Shown: positions 7,764 to 17,070 of the stretch, piece after piece
How positions within the stretch are numbered: the stretch's first letter is position 1
Layout of the letters: every line of letters starts with the position of its first letter
Assembly (NCBI RefSeq): GCF_000298315.2
Contig: NZ_AEYE02000008.1
Location: 62,001-126,000 of the forward strand
Length of the DNA stretch: 64,000 bases
Origin: Rhizobium grahamii CCGE 502
GTDB taxonomy: Bacteria > Pseudomonadota > Alphaproteobacteria > Rhizobiales > Rhizobiaceae
Direction: 5' to 3'
Made by a program: the position numbers and the translations under genes
The notes under the pieces: generated by a model
What the model was told of the DNA's origin: nothing
Seen by the model: only the letters and a program-made list of their open reading frames with translations
Databases searched by the model: none

Positions 7764-8209
7764 GACCCGTTGCAGAGAATGTGGTGAACGCCGCCGAGAG
7801 CTGGATCGGAACGCCCTATCGCCACCAGGCGTCGACCAAGGGCGTTGGATGCGATTGCCTCGGCCTGATCCGTGGCGTGTGGCGGGAGGTCTATGGCGGG
7901 GAACCAGAGCTCCCGCCGCCCTATGCGCCCGACTGGGCCGAGCGAAGCGGCACGGATCGCTTGGTGGCGGCGGCGCTGAAGCACTTCGGAACGCCGCTGC
8001 CGCTGACGCAAGCGCAGCCGGGCGATGTGCTGCTGTTCCGCTGGCGGCCGGATATGGCGGCGAAGCATGCCGGCATTCTGGCCGGCGAACGGCAATTCAT
8101 CCATGCCTATGAGCAGGCTTCGGTCGTCTGTTCGCCGCTGGTGCCGAGCTGGCGCAGGCGGATTGTGGCTGTATTTCGCTTTCCCGAACGTTGCTCCGTA
8201 TCCGGCTGA
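7760..8209 (+). CDS. GTA NlpC/P60 cell-wall peptidase (g14)
   Basis: A 149-residue NlpC/P60 peptidase matching GTA g14. The catalytic cysteine is C33 in GCDCLGLI, with histidines H103 (KHAGIL) and H115 (FIHAYE) as candidates for the rest of the active site. Such tail-tip peptidases cut peptidoglycan so DNA can enter the recipient's periplasm. The start is the ATG overlapping the g13 stop (ATGA). Thirty-three bases separate it from g15. Confidence 0.92.
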   Translation: MRPVAENVVNAAESWIGTPYRHQASTKGVGCDCLGLIRGVWREVYGGEPELPPPYAPDWAERSGTDRLVAAALKHFGTPLPLTQAQPGDVLLFRWRPDMAAKHAGILAGERQFIHAYEQASVVCSPLVPSWRRRIVAVFRFPERCSVSG

Positions 8210-8242
8210 AGCCGGCAATTCCTCTTCATTTTCCGGTGGTTC

Positions 8243-11200
8243 ATGGCAACACTTCTGTTTCAGGCGGCCGGCGTGGCGCTCGGCAGCGTCTTCGGCCCGG
8301 TTGGCGCCATCATCGGCCGCGCAGCCGGCGCGCTCGCCGGAAGCGTTGTCGATCATGCGTTGCTTTCGCGCGGATCGACCGTTCGCGGGGCACACCTATC
8401 GACCGCGCGCATTCCCGGCGCAGACGAAGGGACGGCGATCAACAGGGCTTACGGAACGGCCCGGATTGGCGGCACACTGATCTGGGCGACGCGTTTCGAG
8501 GAGCAGGTGACCAGCGAGCGCAGGGGCGGAAAGTCGTCGAGCGGACCGCGGGTCGAGACCTTTCGCTACTTTGCCAATCTGGCGATCGGGCTTTGCGAGG
8601 GACCCGTCGCCCGGGTTCGCCGCGTCTGGGCGGATGGCAAGGAACTGGATCTGACGCGGATCGAAATGCGGTTTTATTCCGGCGACCGCGAGCAGCAGCC
8701 GGATCCCCTGATCGAGGCCAAGCAGGGCGCGGGTATGGCGCCGGCCTATCGTGGACTTGCATACGTCGTTTTCGAGCGGCTGCCGTTGGATGCCTATGGC
8801 AACCGCATCCCGCTGCTGCAGTTCGAGGTGGTCCGCCCGATCGGCACGCTGGAAAACCAGATCAAGGCTGTCTGTATCATCCCGGGCGCGACCGAGCATG
8901 GCTATCGCACCGTCGCCGTCTCCGAAAGCACCGGGGCAGGCAGCGCGCGAGTCCTGAACCGCAACAGCCTGCAGGGGCTGACCGACTGGGAGGTCTCGAT
9001 CGACGAGCTGACGGCGCTCTGCCCGAATCTCGAGCGTGTTGCGCTTGTCGTCTCATGGTTCGGGACCGACCTGCGTGCGGGCGAATGTCAGATCCTGCCG
9101 GGCGTGGAAGTGTCGGCGCGCAACGAAAGCAGCCCATGGTCGCTCTCCGGCTACTCGCGCGGAACCGCCCACCTGGTCAGCAGGAGCGGCGGCGGTCCCG
9201 CCTACGGCGGCACGCCCGACGACGCGAGTGTTGTCTCGGCAATTGCCGATCTCAAGGCTCGCGGGCTTGCTGTCTACCTCTATCCCTTTGTGATGATGGA
9301 TATTCCAGCCGGCAACAGCCTCCCGGATCCCTATGGGGCTTCGGCTCAGCCTGCCTATCCCTGGCGCGGACGGATCACCTGCCATCCGGCGATTGGCCAA
9401 GCGGGAACTGTGGACCGAACGAGCGAAGCCGCAAGCCAGCTGTCTGCCTTCACAGGGGCGACGCAGGCAACAGATTTTTCCGTCGACGGGCAGCGTGTTG
9501 CCTACAGTGGCGGCGAGGCCAGCTACCGCCGCTTTATCTTGCACCACGCGCAACTGGCCAAGGCGGCTGGTGGTGTCGACGGGTTCATTGTCGGATCGGA
9601 ATTGCGCGGGCTGACGCAGGTGCGCGATGGAGCCAACGGCTTCCCGTTCGTCGCGGCGCTAACGGCTCTCGCAGCCGATGTGAAGTCGCTCCTGCCGGCG
9701 ACGAGGCTGACTTACGGTGCCGATTGGAGCGAATACTTCGGCTACCATCCGCAGGATGGAAGCGGCGACGTCTATTTCAACCTCGATCCGCTCTGGTCGT
9801 CGCCGGCGATCGATGCCATCGGCATCGACAACTACATGCCACTGGCGGACTGGCGGGACGACGATCTCGCGAACGCCAATCCTGATGGTTTCCGGACCGG
9901 CGATGACTTCCAGGCGCTGACCACCGCGATCACTGCAGGCGAGGGTTTCGATTGGTATTACGCGAGCGATGCGGCTCGCCGGGCGAGGCAGCGTAGTCCG
10001 ATTTCGGACGGGTTTGTCGGAAAGCCTTGGGTTTTCCGCTACAAGGATATCGCGGGCTGGTGGTCCGATCCGCATCATGAGCGGATCGGCGGCGTGGAAA
10101 TCCCGACGCCGACAAAGTGGCTTCCGCGCAGCAAACCTGTCTGGTTCACCGAATTAGGCTGCGGTGCCATCGATAAGGGCGCGAACCAACCGAACATCTT
10201 TGCCGATCCGAAGTCGGCGGAAAGTGCTGTCCCCTACTTTTCCAACCGAACGCGCGCCGACACCATGCAGCGGCGTTTTCTGGAGGCCCATCACACGTGG
10301 TGGGGCAGTGGCGGTCCTCCGGCCGGAATGGTCGATCCGGCGCACCTTTTCGTCTGGTCGTGGGACGCGCGGCCCTTTCCGGCCTTTCCACAGAATACCT
10401 CGACATGGAACGACGGTGCCAACTGGCGTATCGGACATTGGCTGAACGGCAGGCTCGGCAGCGGCACGCTGGCTGAGGTGGTGGCTGCTCTGCTGCGAGA
10501 TCACGGCTTTGACGATTTCGACGTGTCTGAGGTGAGCGGCGATCTGTTGGGATATGTGCAGGGGGATATCGCATCCGCGCGCAGGCTGATCGAACCGCTC
10601 CTGGAAGCGTTTCAGATCGATGCGATCGAGGATGCGGGGCGTCTGCGCTTCCGGTCGCGCATGCGGGCGAGCCTGCCGGCGCTGCCGGTCGAAATTCTTG
10701 TGGACCGCGAAGACGAGCCGCTATGGCAGGAAGCGCGTGGTCATGACAGTGATTTTGCGGCTGAAGCCCTGCTGAGCTTCTACAATCCCGACCTCGATTA
10801 CGAGCAGGCAAGCGCTCGCTCCCATCGCGTGTCGCAATCGACAAATCGGATCATTCAGCAGGACCTCAATGCCGTCATGCCCGAGGAGACGGCGCTTGCC
10901 GCCGCCGAGGCATTGCTGCGCGACAATCGCGTTGCCCGGCGGTCCATCCGGTTCTCCCTGCCGCCGAATGAGGTGCGTATCCAGACTGGCGACGTAATTG
11001 CGCTGCCCGGACTACCGGGCCAGTTCCTGATCAGCCGCGTCGAGGATGGTGAGGCACGCCGGGTGGAGGCGCGCGAATTCGCCTCGTCTTTCGGCATTAC
11101 GGCGGGGACGATTGCCGCCGGAAAGCCGAGCGGCGAGGGCGGCTCGAACCTGTTTTCCCCGATCGTCCACTTGATTGACCTGCCGCGGTTCGATGGCAAC

Positions 11201-12076
11201 GATCCGTCGAGCTATGCGCGGGGCGCAGTCTTTGCAAAACCGTGGACAACGGTCGGGCTGTCGTCGTCTCCTACGAGCGAAGGTTACAAGGGTAGGGTGC
11301 TGCTCGATCGGCCGGCGCGGATCGGCACATTGACAAGTGCGCTTGCTGCAGGGGTTCTCGGCCGCTTTGACTGGTCGCGACCGCTTGAACTCGATCTGCC
11401 CTATGGCGGCCTCGCCTCGGCACCTGCGACTTCAGTCCTGAACGGCGCTAACCTTCTGGCGGCCCTGTCGGCGAGCGGTGCCTGGGAGGTCCTCGCGTTT
11501 CGCGAGGCCGAGGAGATAGCGAGCGGGCGTTGGGCGCTGCGCGGCCTGTTGCGAGCGCTTGCCGGCACAGAGGACGCGATGCTTTCCGGGGCAGCAGCCG
11601 GATCGGCCGTCGTGCTGCTCGACGAGGCGGTGAAACCGCTTGGCCTCGGCAGCGACGAAATGGGCCTGCGATTGAATTGGATCGCCGAAACGGCCTCATC
11701 AACGGGGAAGACAGGTCCCTTCGCCTTCGAGGGCGGCTTGCGGGCGCAGACGCCGCTTGCCCCCGTCCACATCCGATGCGCACGCGGCGACAACGGCGTG
11801 AAGATCACCTGGATCAGGCGCGGGCGCGACAGCGCCGACAGTTGGCTCGCAGCCGATATTCCCCTCGACGAGCCGTTCGAGCGGTACCGCGTCGAAATTC
11901 TGGATGGCGACGTCGTTCTGAGAGTGAACGAATCCGACAGGGCGCAGTGGATCTATCCGTCCGCCTACGAACTTGCCGATTTCGGACAACCGCAAAACAG
12001 TCTCAGCCTGCGCATTCGGCAACTGGGCGAACGCGTGCCGCTCGGCATTCCTGCACGCGTGACATGTGCTTTCTAA
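8243..12076 (+). CDS. GTA large hub/fibre ('megatron') protein with TIM-barrel domain (g15)
   Basis: A 1277-residue protein matching R. capsulatus GTA g15, which forms the tail-tip fibre and contacts the recipient. The N-terminus has a Gly/Ala-rich hydrophobic stretch (GPVGAIIGRAAGALAGSVV). A glycoside hydrolase-like TIM-barrel region (GTA_TIM) spans about residues 420-730, with acidic motifs FIVGSELRGL, IGIDNYMPL and WFTELGCGA. A phage tail region follows at about 760-960 (DRFLPVEI-like and NDNRVARRSIRFSLPP segments), then a C-terminal receptor-contact part. It is the longest gene in the window and appears intact. The TIM domain may bind or cut a surface glycan; that is inference. Confidence 0.92.
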   Translation: MATLLFQAAGVALGSVFGPVGAIIGRAAGALAGSVVDHALLSRGSTVRGAHLSTARIPGADEGTAINRAYGTARIGGTLIWATRFEEQVTSERRGGKSSSGPRVETFRYFANLAIGLCEGPVARVRRVWADGKELDLTRIEMRFYSGDREQQPDPLIEAKQGAGMAPAYRGLAYVVFERLPLDAYGNRIPLLQFEVVRPIGTLENQIKAVCIIPGATEHGYRTVAVSESTGAGSARVLNRNSLQGLTDWEVSIDELTALCPNLERVALVVSWFGTDLRAGECQILPGVEVSARNESSPWSLSGYSRGTAHLVSRSGGGPAYGGTPDDASVVSAIADLKARGLAVYLYPFVMMDIPAGNSLPDPYGASAQPAYPWRGRITCHPAIGQAGTVDRTSEAASQLSAFTGATQATDFSVDGQRVAYSGGEASYRRFILHHAQLAKAAGGVDGFIVGSELRGLTQVRDGANGFPFVAALTALAADVKSLLPATRLTYGADWSEYFGYHPQDGSGDVYFNLDPLWSSPAIDAIGIDNYMPLADWRDDDLANANPDGFRTGDDFQALTTAITAGEGFDWYYASDAARRARQRSPISDGFVGKPWVFRYKDIAGWWSDPHHERIGGVEIPTPTKWLPRSKPVWFTELGCGAIDKGANQPNIFADPKSAESAVPYFSNRTRADTMQRRFLEAHHTWWGSGGPPAGMVDPAHLFVWSWDARPFPAFPQNTSTWNDGANWRIGHWLNGRLGSGTLAEVVAALLRDHGFDDFDVSEVSGDLLGYVQGDIASARRLIEPLLEAFQIDAIEDAGRLRFRSRMRASLPALPVEILVDREDEPLWQEARGHDSDFAAEALLSFYNPDLDYEQASARSHRVSQSTNRIIQQDLNAVMPEETALAAAEALLRDNRVARRSIRFSLPPNEVRIQTGDVIALPGLPGQFLISRVEDGEARRVEAREFASSFGITAGTIAAGKPSGEGGSNLFSPIVHLIDLPRFDGNDPSSYARGAVFAKPWTTVGLSSSPTSEGYKGRVLLDRPARIGTLTSALAAGVLGRFDWSRPLELDLPYGGLASAPATSVLNGANLLAALSASGAWEVLAFREAEEIASGRWALRGLLRALAGTEDAMLSGAAAGSAVVLLDEAVKPLGLGSDEMGLRLNWIAETASSTGKTGPFAFEGGLRAQTPLAPVHIRCARGDNGVKITWIRRGRDSADSWLAADIPLDEPFERYRVEILDGDVVLRVNESDRAQWIYPSAYELADFGQPQNSLSLRIRQLGERVPLGIPARVTCAF

Positions 12077-12098
12077 ATTTCATCGTGAAGGAGAGAAG

Positions 12099-12314
12099 AT
12101 GATAGATCTGAAGGATTGGTACAGTTCGAAGACCATTTGGGGCGCGCTGATCTCGATCGTCGCATCCGTGTTGCATTTTGCCGGCATCGACCTTGCTGCG
12201 GCAGACAAGAGCCAGTTGGTCGACTCGGTCGTCAACATAGCCGGCGCGCTGGGTGGCCTGCTTGCCGTTTACGGGCGTGTCACTGCCAAGGCGGCGATCA
12301 AATCCGCCCCTTAA
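12099..12314 (+). CDS. small holin-like membrane protein at the end of the GTA cluster
   Basis: A 71-residue protein with two hydrophobic segments (TIWGALISIVASVLHFAGI and LVDSVVNIAGALGGLLAVYG) and a short basic tail. A strong ribosome site (GAAGGAGAGAAG) precedes the ATG, 22 bases after g15. Size, two helices and position fit a class II-type holin that could release particles. R. capsulatus GTA lysis genes lie at another locus, so a linked holin would be notable. It could instead be a general small membrane protein; I do not recognise it at family level. Confidence 0.65.
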   Translation: MIDLKDWYSSKTIWGALISIVASVLHFAGIDLAAADKSQLVDSVVNIAGALGGLLAVYGRVTAKAAIKSAP

Positions 12315-12468
12315 AGCCGGCGCGGCGAGCGGAAGACATCGTTCGCCGACCCACATTTTTGAACACGCGTGGCGCGAATTCAAAACTGTTCTAAACATCA
12401 GGGATTACAAGGCATTCATTTGCCATTCAGGTGGCTTGAGTACATAGTCTGGGCCAAGTTGGTATCCA

Positions 12469-12732
12469 TTGAAAGCATTGCACATGGCCTCTCCCTTGAG
12501 CGTCGCAGCGCTAGCCGCAGGGCTGGCGGTAACGTCGCCCTCACCGGATAATCCGCGTACCCTGACGGTGCGCGTTGCAGGCGATTGCAGCGAGGCCGCA
12601 CGCGAGGTTGTGGAGAAAACGGGAGGACAGCTCCTTTCCGTCCAGCCTCTGGGCGATAGCTGCATTATCACCGTCCTCGTCCAAGGCAACGGACAGCGCC
12701 CGCGTAAAGTGACCGTCAAGGTTCCGATGTAG
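12469..12732 (+). CDS. feuN: FeuN, small periplasmic modulator of FeuQ-FeuP
   Basis: An 82-87 residue exported protein directly upstream of feuP. In S. meliloti, FeuN is a small protein that restrains FeuP/FeuQ signalling, and position and size match. A hydrophobic N-terminus (PLSVAALAAGLAV) followed by SPSPDN fits a signal peptide. Two cysteines, C40 and C65, could form a periplasmic disulfide. The start is uncertain. TTG at 12469 gives MKALH and a basic residue ahead of the hydrophobic stretch, while ATG at 12484 gives no positive charge. I list the TTG start. The gap to feuP is 53 bases. Confidence 0.75.
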   Translation: MKALHMASPLSVAALAAGLAVTSPSPDNPRTLTVRVAGDCSEAAREVVEKTGGQLLSVQPLGDSCIITVLVQGNGQRPRKVTVKVPM

Positions 12733-12785
12733 GCAGAATCGCCCTATCTAGACGCCTAAGAGATCAAGCGGAGCAAAGCGGACCG

Positions 12786-13457
12786 ATGCGCATTCTGGTA
12801 GTCGAAGACGATGTCAACCTGAACCGGCAGCTCAGCGACACGTTGAAGGAAGCCGGCTACGTCGTCGATCAGGCCTTTGACGGCGAGGAGGGCCACTTCC
12901 TCGGCGATACCGAGCCTTATGACGCAATCATTCTCGATATCGGCCTGCCGGAACTGGACGGCGTGACGGTGCTCGAGAAGTGGCGCGGGGCAGGGCGCGG
13001 CGTGCCGGTATTGATCCTCACCGCGCGCGACCGCTGGAGCGACAAGGTCGCGGGCATCGACGCCGGTGCCGACGATTACGTCACCAAACCTTTCCACGTC
13101 GAGGAAGTGCTGGCGCGCATCCGTGCCTTGATCCGCCGCGCGGCGGGGCATTCGTCCTCCGAGATCATTTGCGGCCCGGTGCGCCTCGACACCAAGAGCT
13201 CGAAGGCGACAGTCAATGGCGTCGCGTTGAAGCTCACTTCGCACGAATACCGGCTGCTTTCCTATCTCATGCACCATATGGGCGAAGTGGTTTCGCGCAC
13301 CGAGCTGGTCGAGCACATGTACGACCAGGATTTCGATCGCGATTCCAATACGATCGAGGTTTTCGTCGGGCGCCTTCGCAAGAAGATGGGCGTTGATCTG
13401 ATCGAAACGGTGCGCGGGCTTGGCTACCGCATCCAAGCGCCGAAAAATGCGAATTAA
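12786..13457 (+). CDS. feuP: FeuP response regulator (OmpR family)
   Basis: A 223-residue OmpR/PhoB-type regulator. The receiver domain (about 1-115) has acidic residues E7, D8 and D9, phosphoacceptor D51 in IILDIGLPE, and the KPF lysine motif near residue 102. A winged-helix DNA-binding domain fills about 130-220 and ends RGLGYRIQ. In S. meliloti FeuP with FeuQ responds to low osmolarity and activates ndvA, needed for cyclic glucan export and symbiosis. The 3' end overlaps feuQ by 11 bases. Confidence 0.92.
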   Translation: MRILVVEDDVNLNRQLSDTLKEAGYVVDQAFDGEEGHFLGDTEPYDAIILDIGLPELDGVTVLEKWRGAGRGVPVLILTARDRWSDKVAGIDAGADDYVTKPFHVEEVLARIRALIRRAAGHSSSEIICGPVRLDTKSSKATVNGVALKLTSHEYRLLSYLMHHMGEVVSRTELVEHMYDQDFDRDSNTIEVFVGRLRKKMGVDLIETVRGLGYRIQAPKNAN

Positions 13458-14850
13458 GTCGCTTACTGCGCGCGTTCTGCTGCTGACCACGATCTGGTCG
13501 ACCGTCGCGCTTGTCGTCATCGGGTTGCTGATCTCGACGCTTTACCGGAAAAGCGCTGAGCGCGGCTTTCAAGACCTGCTGCGCGCCCAGCTTTACAACG
13601 TCGTCAATTCCGTGACGATCGGCGACCAAGGGGCGCTGAACGGCAGTCCGCAGCTCGGCGACCTCCGCTTCGCGCAGCCGAAGACCGGCTGGTATTGGCT
13701 CGTAGAGCCGCTCGGCACTTACACCGCGCAACCACTGGTCTCACCCTCGCTTGGTTCGGCTTCGATCCCTGTTCCGTCCGTTCTCGAAGCGCCCTTCGAC
13801 AAGAACTATGAGCGCTACTATCAGGTGACTGATGCCTCGGGGAACCGGATTCAGGTTGCTGAAACCGAGGTTGTGCTAGATACCGACGGTCGTGCCGCGC
13901 GCTTCCGCGTCAGCGGCAACGTCGACGTGGTCGAGGATGACGTCCGCAATTTCTCCCACAGTCTCTACCTGGCGTTGGCTGGCTTCGGCGTCGGCAGTCT
14001 GATCGTCAACGCTTTGGCCATTCTCTATGGCTTGAAGCCGCTCGACAAGGCGCGCGCGGCGCTTGAGCGTATTCGCGCCGGTGAGAGCGAGGCGTTGAAG
14101 GGCGATTTTCCGCGCGAAATCCTGCCGCTGGCAAACGAAGTCAACGCTCTGATCGACAGCAACCGCCGTATCGTCGAGCGGGCGCGCATGCAGGTCGGCA
14201 ACCTTGCGCATTCTCTGAAGACACCGATCGCGGTGCTGCTCAACGAGGCACGCGTGCTGGAGCGCTCGCACGGAGATCTGGTGCGCAGCCAGGCGGAGGC
14301 GATGCAAGGGCAAGTGCAATCATACTTGAACCGTGCCCGCATTGCAGCGCAGCGCGAATCCGTGCTCGCCCGCACCGATGCCGAGCCCGCCCTTGAACGG
14401 CTCGTGCGCGTTATGCGACGTTTGAACGTCGACAAGGAATTCGAACTGACCGTGACACCGCCGCACCTCGCGGTCGCGATGGAACAGCAGGACCTTGAAG
14501 AGGTCGTCGGCAACCTGCTTGAGAACGCCGCTCGCTTTGCTGCCACCAAGGTTCGCCTCTCCGTTTCAGAGGCGCCTGATGAGGTGAAGGGCGCGGACGG
14601 CAGCGGACGTCGCCATTGGGTCGAGCTCGTCGTCGAGGACAACGGACCGGGGCTGGAGCCCGATCAGATTCGCGAGGCGCTGAAGCGTGGCAAGCGGCTG
14701 GATGAAAGCAAACCCGGTACGGGGCTCGGACTTTCGATCGTGACGGAGATTTCCAACGAGTACCAAGGGCGGCTCGAATTGTCCCGCGGCGAATGGCAGG
14801 GGCTGAAGGCCCGCCTTATTTTGCCGGGCATCACAAAGGATGTTGCGTGA
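13447..14850 (+). CDS. feuQ: FeuQ sensor histidine kinase
   Basis: A 467-residue membrane kinase, PhoQ-like in layout. TM1 is at about 10-32, a periplasmic sensor at about 35-170, and TM2 at about 172-195. A HAMP-like linker follows, then HisKA with phospho-His H255 (NLAHSLKTP), and a HATPase domain with N-box NLLENAARF and G-boxes VEDNGPGL and GTGLGLS. The ATG at 13447 inside the end of feuP is chosen; an upstream TTG in the same frame has no separate support. FeuQ phosphorylates FeuP and its periplasmic part is where FeuN acts. Confidence 0.92.
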   Translation: MRIKSLTARVLLLTTIWSTVALVVIGLLISTLYRKSAERGFQDLLRAQLYNVVNSVTIGDQGALNGSPQLGDLRFAQPKTGWYWLVEPLGTYTAQPLVSPSLGSASIPVPSVLEAPFDKNYERYYQVTDASGNRIQVAETEVVLDTDGRAARFRVSGNVDVVEDDVRNFSHSLYLALAGFGVGSLIVNALAILYGLKPLDKARAALERIRAGESEALKGDFPREILPLANEVNALIDSNRRIVERARMQVGNLAHSLKTPIAVLLNEARVLERSHGDLVRSQAEAMQGQVQSYLNRARIAAQRESVLARTDAEPALERLVRVMRRLNVDKEFELTVTPPHLAVAMEQQDLEEVVGNLLENAARFAATKVRLSVSEAPDEVKGADGSGRRHWVELVVEDNGPGLEPDQIREALKRGKRLDESKPGTGLGLSIVTEISNEYQGRLELSRGEWQGLKARLILPGITKDVA

Positions 14851-14967
14851 GCAACTGCTTGATGTCACATAGACCCAGGCCTTTGCATAGCATGCTTTGC
14901 CTTGTTGCCGACACCGCGTGGTGCGCGTGTGGCTGCGTTGATTGACACCTGGTTCTGGTTCGGCTGA

Positions 14968-15390
14968 ATGATGCTACGTTCGCAAGGCATGATCGTTTCC
15001 TCGCTTCTCGTCGCCATGACGCTTTCCGGGTGCCAGTCGACGAAAAGCAGCTCGGGCGGTCTTTTCTCGAGGAAGCCGCCAGCTTCGGCGACCTATATTT
15101 CAGCCTTGCAAGGCGGTATCATCGCTCGCAGCGGTGTGGAACTCAGCAGCAGCGACCGTCAGCGTGCGCTTGAGGCGGAATATCGCGCTCTGGAGGGCGC
15201 CGCTGTGGGGCAGCCGGTCGTCTGGAGCGGACGCAACGTCAGTGGCAGGGTGGTCGCGGCTGCGCCCTACCAGGTGGGCTCGCAAAATTGCCGTCAATAT
15301 ACCCACAGCGTCACCATCGATGGCAAGGAGACGGTCGCGCGAGGTGTGGCCTGCCGAAACGATAACGGCAGCTGGTCGCCCCTTGGCTAA
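14968..15390 (+). CDS. surface-antigen-like lipoprotein (RT0821/Lpp0805 type)
   Basis: A 140-residue predicted lipoprotein. The signal peptide ends in lipobox LSGC, with Cys22 as the lipidation site, followed by a Ser/Lys linker. The C-terminal domain (about 60-140) looks like the RT0821/Lpp0805 surface protein family: LEAEYRALE, W-S-G-R near 83 and a final QYTHSVTIDGKETVARGVACRNDNGSW segment with two Cys. No function is known. It lies alone between feuQ and cycH with gaps of 117 and 109 bases. Confidence 0.75.
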   Translation: MMLRSQGMIVSSLLVAMTLSGCQSTKSSSGGLFSRKPPASATYISALQGGIIARSGVELSSSDRQRALEAEYRALEGAAVGQPVVWSGRNVSGRVVAAAPYQVGSQNCRQYTHSVTIDGKETVARGVACRNDNGSWSPLG

Positions 15391-15499
15391 GCTGCTGTAG
15401 AATTGATGGCTCGCGATAAGTTGCGGCCAAACGCCTCAAATAATTGTCATTGCGGCTTTGCTTATTGGAATAGACGTTTGCTTCGAGTATTTGGCGGCT

Positions 15500-16621
15500 A
15501 TGCTTTTCTGGATTCTTGTGGCCGTTCTGACGGCGGTTGTTGCCGCCATATTGCTTTATCCGCTTTTGCGTGGAGCAAAAGCGGTCGATGACGCGCGCGC
15601 GGGGGAGGCTGCCGTCTATCGCGATCAGTTGCGGGAACTCGATCGCGACCTCGCTGGCGGGCTGATTTCGGCCGACGAAGCGGATTATGCCCGTGCCGAA
15701 ATCGGCCGGCGCCTGATTACCGTTTCGGCCGCCCCGACCGACGATCGCAAGCTCTCAAAGCATCACCGTCTGGCAGAAGCCTTTGTCCTGCTTCTTCTGC
15801 CGATCGTGGGGCTCTGTCTTTACGTTCTGGTGGGGCGACCGGATTTGCCGTCTCAGCCGCTGGAAGCCCGACTTGAGAACCCAGGCAACGACATGACGAT
15901 CCTGGTCGCCAAGGCCGAGCGGCATTTGGCGGAGAATCCCGATGACGGCAAGGGCTGGGACGTTCTGGCCCCGATCTATTTCAACACCATGCGCGTTGCC
16001 GATGCCGAGAATGCGTATCGGAATGCCATCCGCCTGCTCGGCCCAAGCGCCGCGCGCCTCGACGGGCTTGCCGAAACGCTGATGGCGACCTCAAACGGCG
16101 TCGTCACCGAGGATGCGCGGAAGGTGCTCGAGCAGTCGCTTCAGCTGCAGCAGGACAATCCGAAGGCAAGGTTCTATCTGGCGCTCGGCCTGGAACAGGC
16201 CGGTCGGACCGCTGATGCCAAGGCAGCCTTCGAGGCGCTCGCCAAGCAGTCGCCCGACGATGCGCCATGGCTGCCGCTGGTCGCCGAGCATATCGCCAAG
16301 AACGGCGGCGCGGCCCCGAACGCTCCGGGCAATCCGACTGCGGCAGACGTTGCGGCTGCCGAGGGTATGAACGCCGGCGATCAGCAGCAAATGATCAAGG
16401 GCATGGTGGAAGGTCTCGATGCCAAGCTCACCGAAGACCCGAACAATCTGGAAGGCTGGTTGCGGCTCGTTCGCTCTTATGTCGTATTGAAGGACAAGGA
16501 TCGTGCGGTTGGAGCCTTGAAACGCGGCTTGGCAGCGTTTCCGGCCAGCAGCGAGCAGGGAAAACAACTGCTGGCGCTCGCGCGAGAGCTCGATATCGCG
16601 ACGGAAGGGACGACGGAATGA
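15500..16621 (+). CDS. cycH: CycH (CcmI) cytochrome c maturation protein
   Basis: A 373-residue CcmI/CycH protein that holds unfolded apocytochrome c for haem ligation. The N-terminus has TM1 ([22 protein letters not shown]), a cytoplasmic leucine-zipper-like loop with [20 protein letters not shown] (typical of CcmI), and TM2 near residue 95. TPR-like helices follow in the periplasm ([33 protein letters not shown]). I chose the ATG at 15500, because the upstream TTG adds residues without support. The stop overlaps cycJ (ATGA), the first of three such overlaps in cycHJKL. Confidence 0.93.
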   Translation: MLFWILVAVLTAVVAAILLYPLLRGAKAVDDARAGEAAVYRDQLRELDRDLAGGLISADEADYARAEIGRRLITVSAAPTDDRKLSKHHRLAEAFVLLLLPIVGLCLYVLVGRPDLPSQPLEARLENPGNDMTILVAKAERHLAENPDDGKGWDVLAPIYFNTMRVADAENAYRNAIRLLGPSAARLDGLAETLMATSNGVVTEDARKVLEQSLQLQQDNPKARFYLALGLEQAGRTADAKAAFEALAKQSPDDAPWLPLVAEHIAKNGGAAPNAPGNPTAADVAAAEGMNAGDQQQMIKGMVEGLDAKLTEDPNNLEGWLRLVRSYVVLKDKDRAVGALKRGLAAFPASSEQGKQLLALARELDIATEGTTE

Positions 16622-17070
16622 CGCGCAAGCAAAAGCGCTTGGCAATCATCGGTGGCGGGATGAGTTTCATCATTGCCGCCGTGCTGCTCGTCATGTTCGC
16701 CTTTAGCCAGTCTGTCGCCTATTTCTACATGCCGGCAGATATAGCCAAGAACCCGGTGCCGCCGGGAACCCGGATCCGGCTCGGCGGTCTGGTCGGCGAG
16801 GGCAGCATCATCCGCGGCGCCGGATCGACGGTACAGTTTGCGGTAACCGACGCGACCGGCGATCTCGTCTGGGTGCGATATACCGGCATTCTCCCGGATC
16901 TTTTCCGCGAGGGGCAGGGAGTGGTAACCGAGGGCCGCTTCGAAACCGGCAGCAACGTATTCACGGCCGATACGGTCCTCGCCAAGCATGACGAGAAATA
17001 CATGCCGAAGGAAGTCGCCGACAAGCTGAAGGCGCAAGGCCTTTGGAAAGAAGGGGAAGCAGTGCAATGA
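16618..17070 (+). CDS. cycJ: CycJ (CcmE) haem chaperone
   Basis: A 150-residue CcmE protein that binds haem covalently in the periplasm and passes it to the CcmF/H complex. There is one N-terminal membrane anchor (about 8-30), an OB-fold core, and the expected haem-binding His124 with Tyr128 in [10 protein letters not shown]. The ATG overlaps the cycH stop and the TGA overlaps the cycK start. Confidence 0.95.
   Translation: MTRKQKRLAIIGGGMSFIIAAVLLVMFAFSQSVAYFYMPADIAKNPVPPGTRIRLGGLVGEGSIIRGAGSTVQFAVTDATGDLVWVRYTGILPDLFREGQGVVTEGRFETGSNVFTADTVLAKHDEKYMPKEVADKLKAQGLWKEGEAVQ

Noticed and set aside
8191-9885. 564-codon plus-strand frame overlapping g15
   Set aside because: Out-of-frame shadow of the 1277-residue GTA protein; composition is Arg/Gly/Cys-rich and no family resemblance is seen.
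1-12314. Active temperate prophage
   Set aside because: Gene order and sizes match gene transfer agents, and no integrase, repressor, replication gene or att repeat is seen inside the window.
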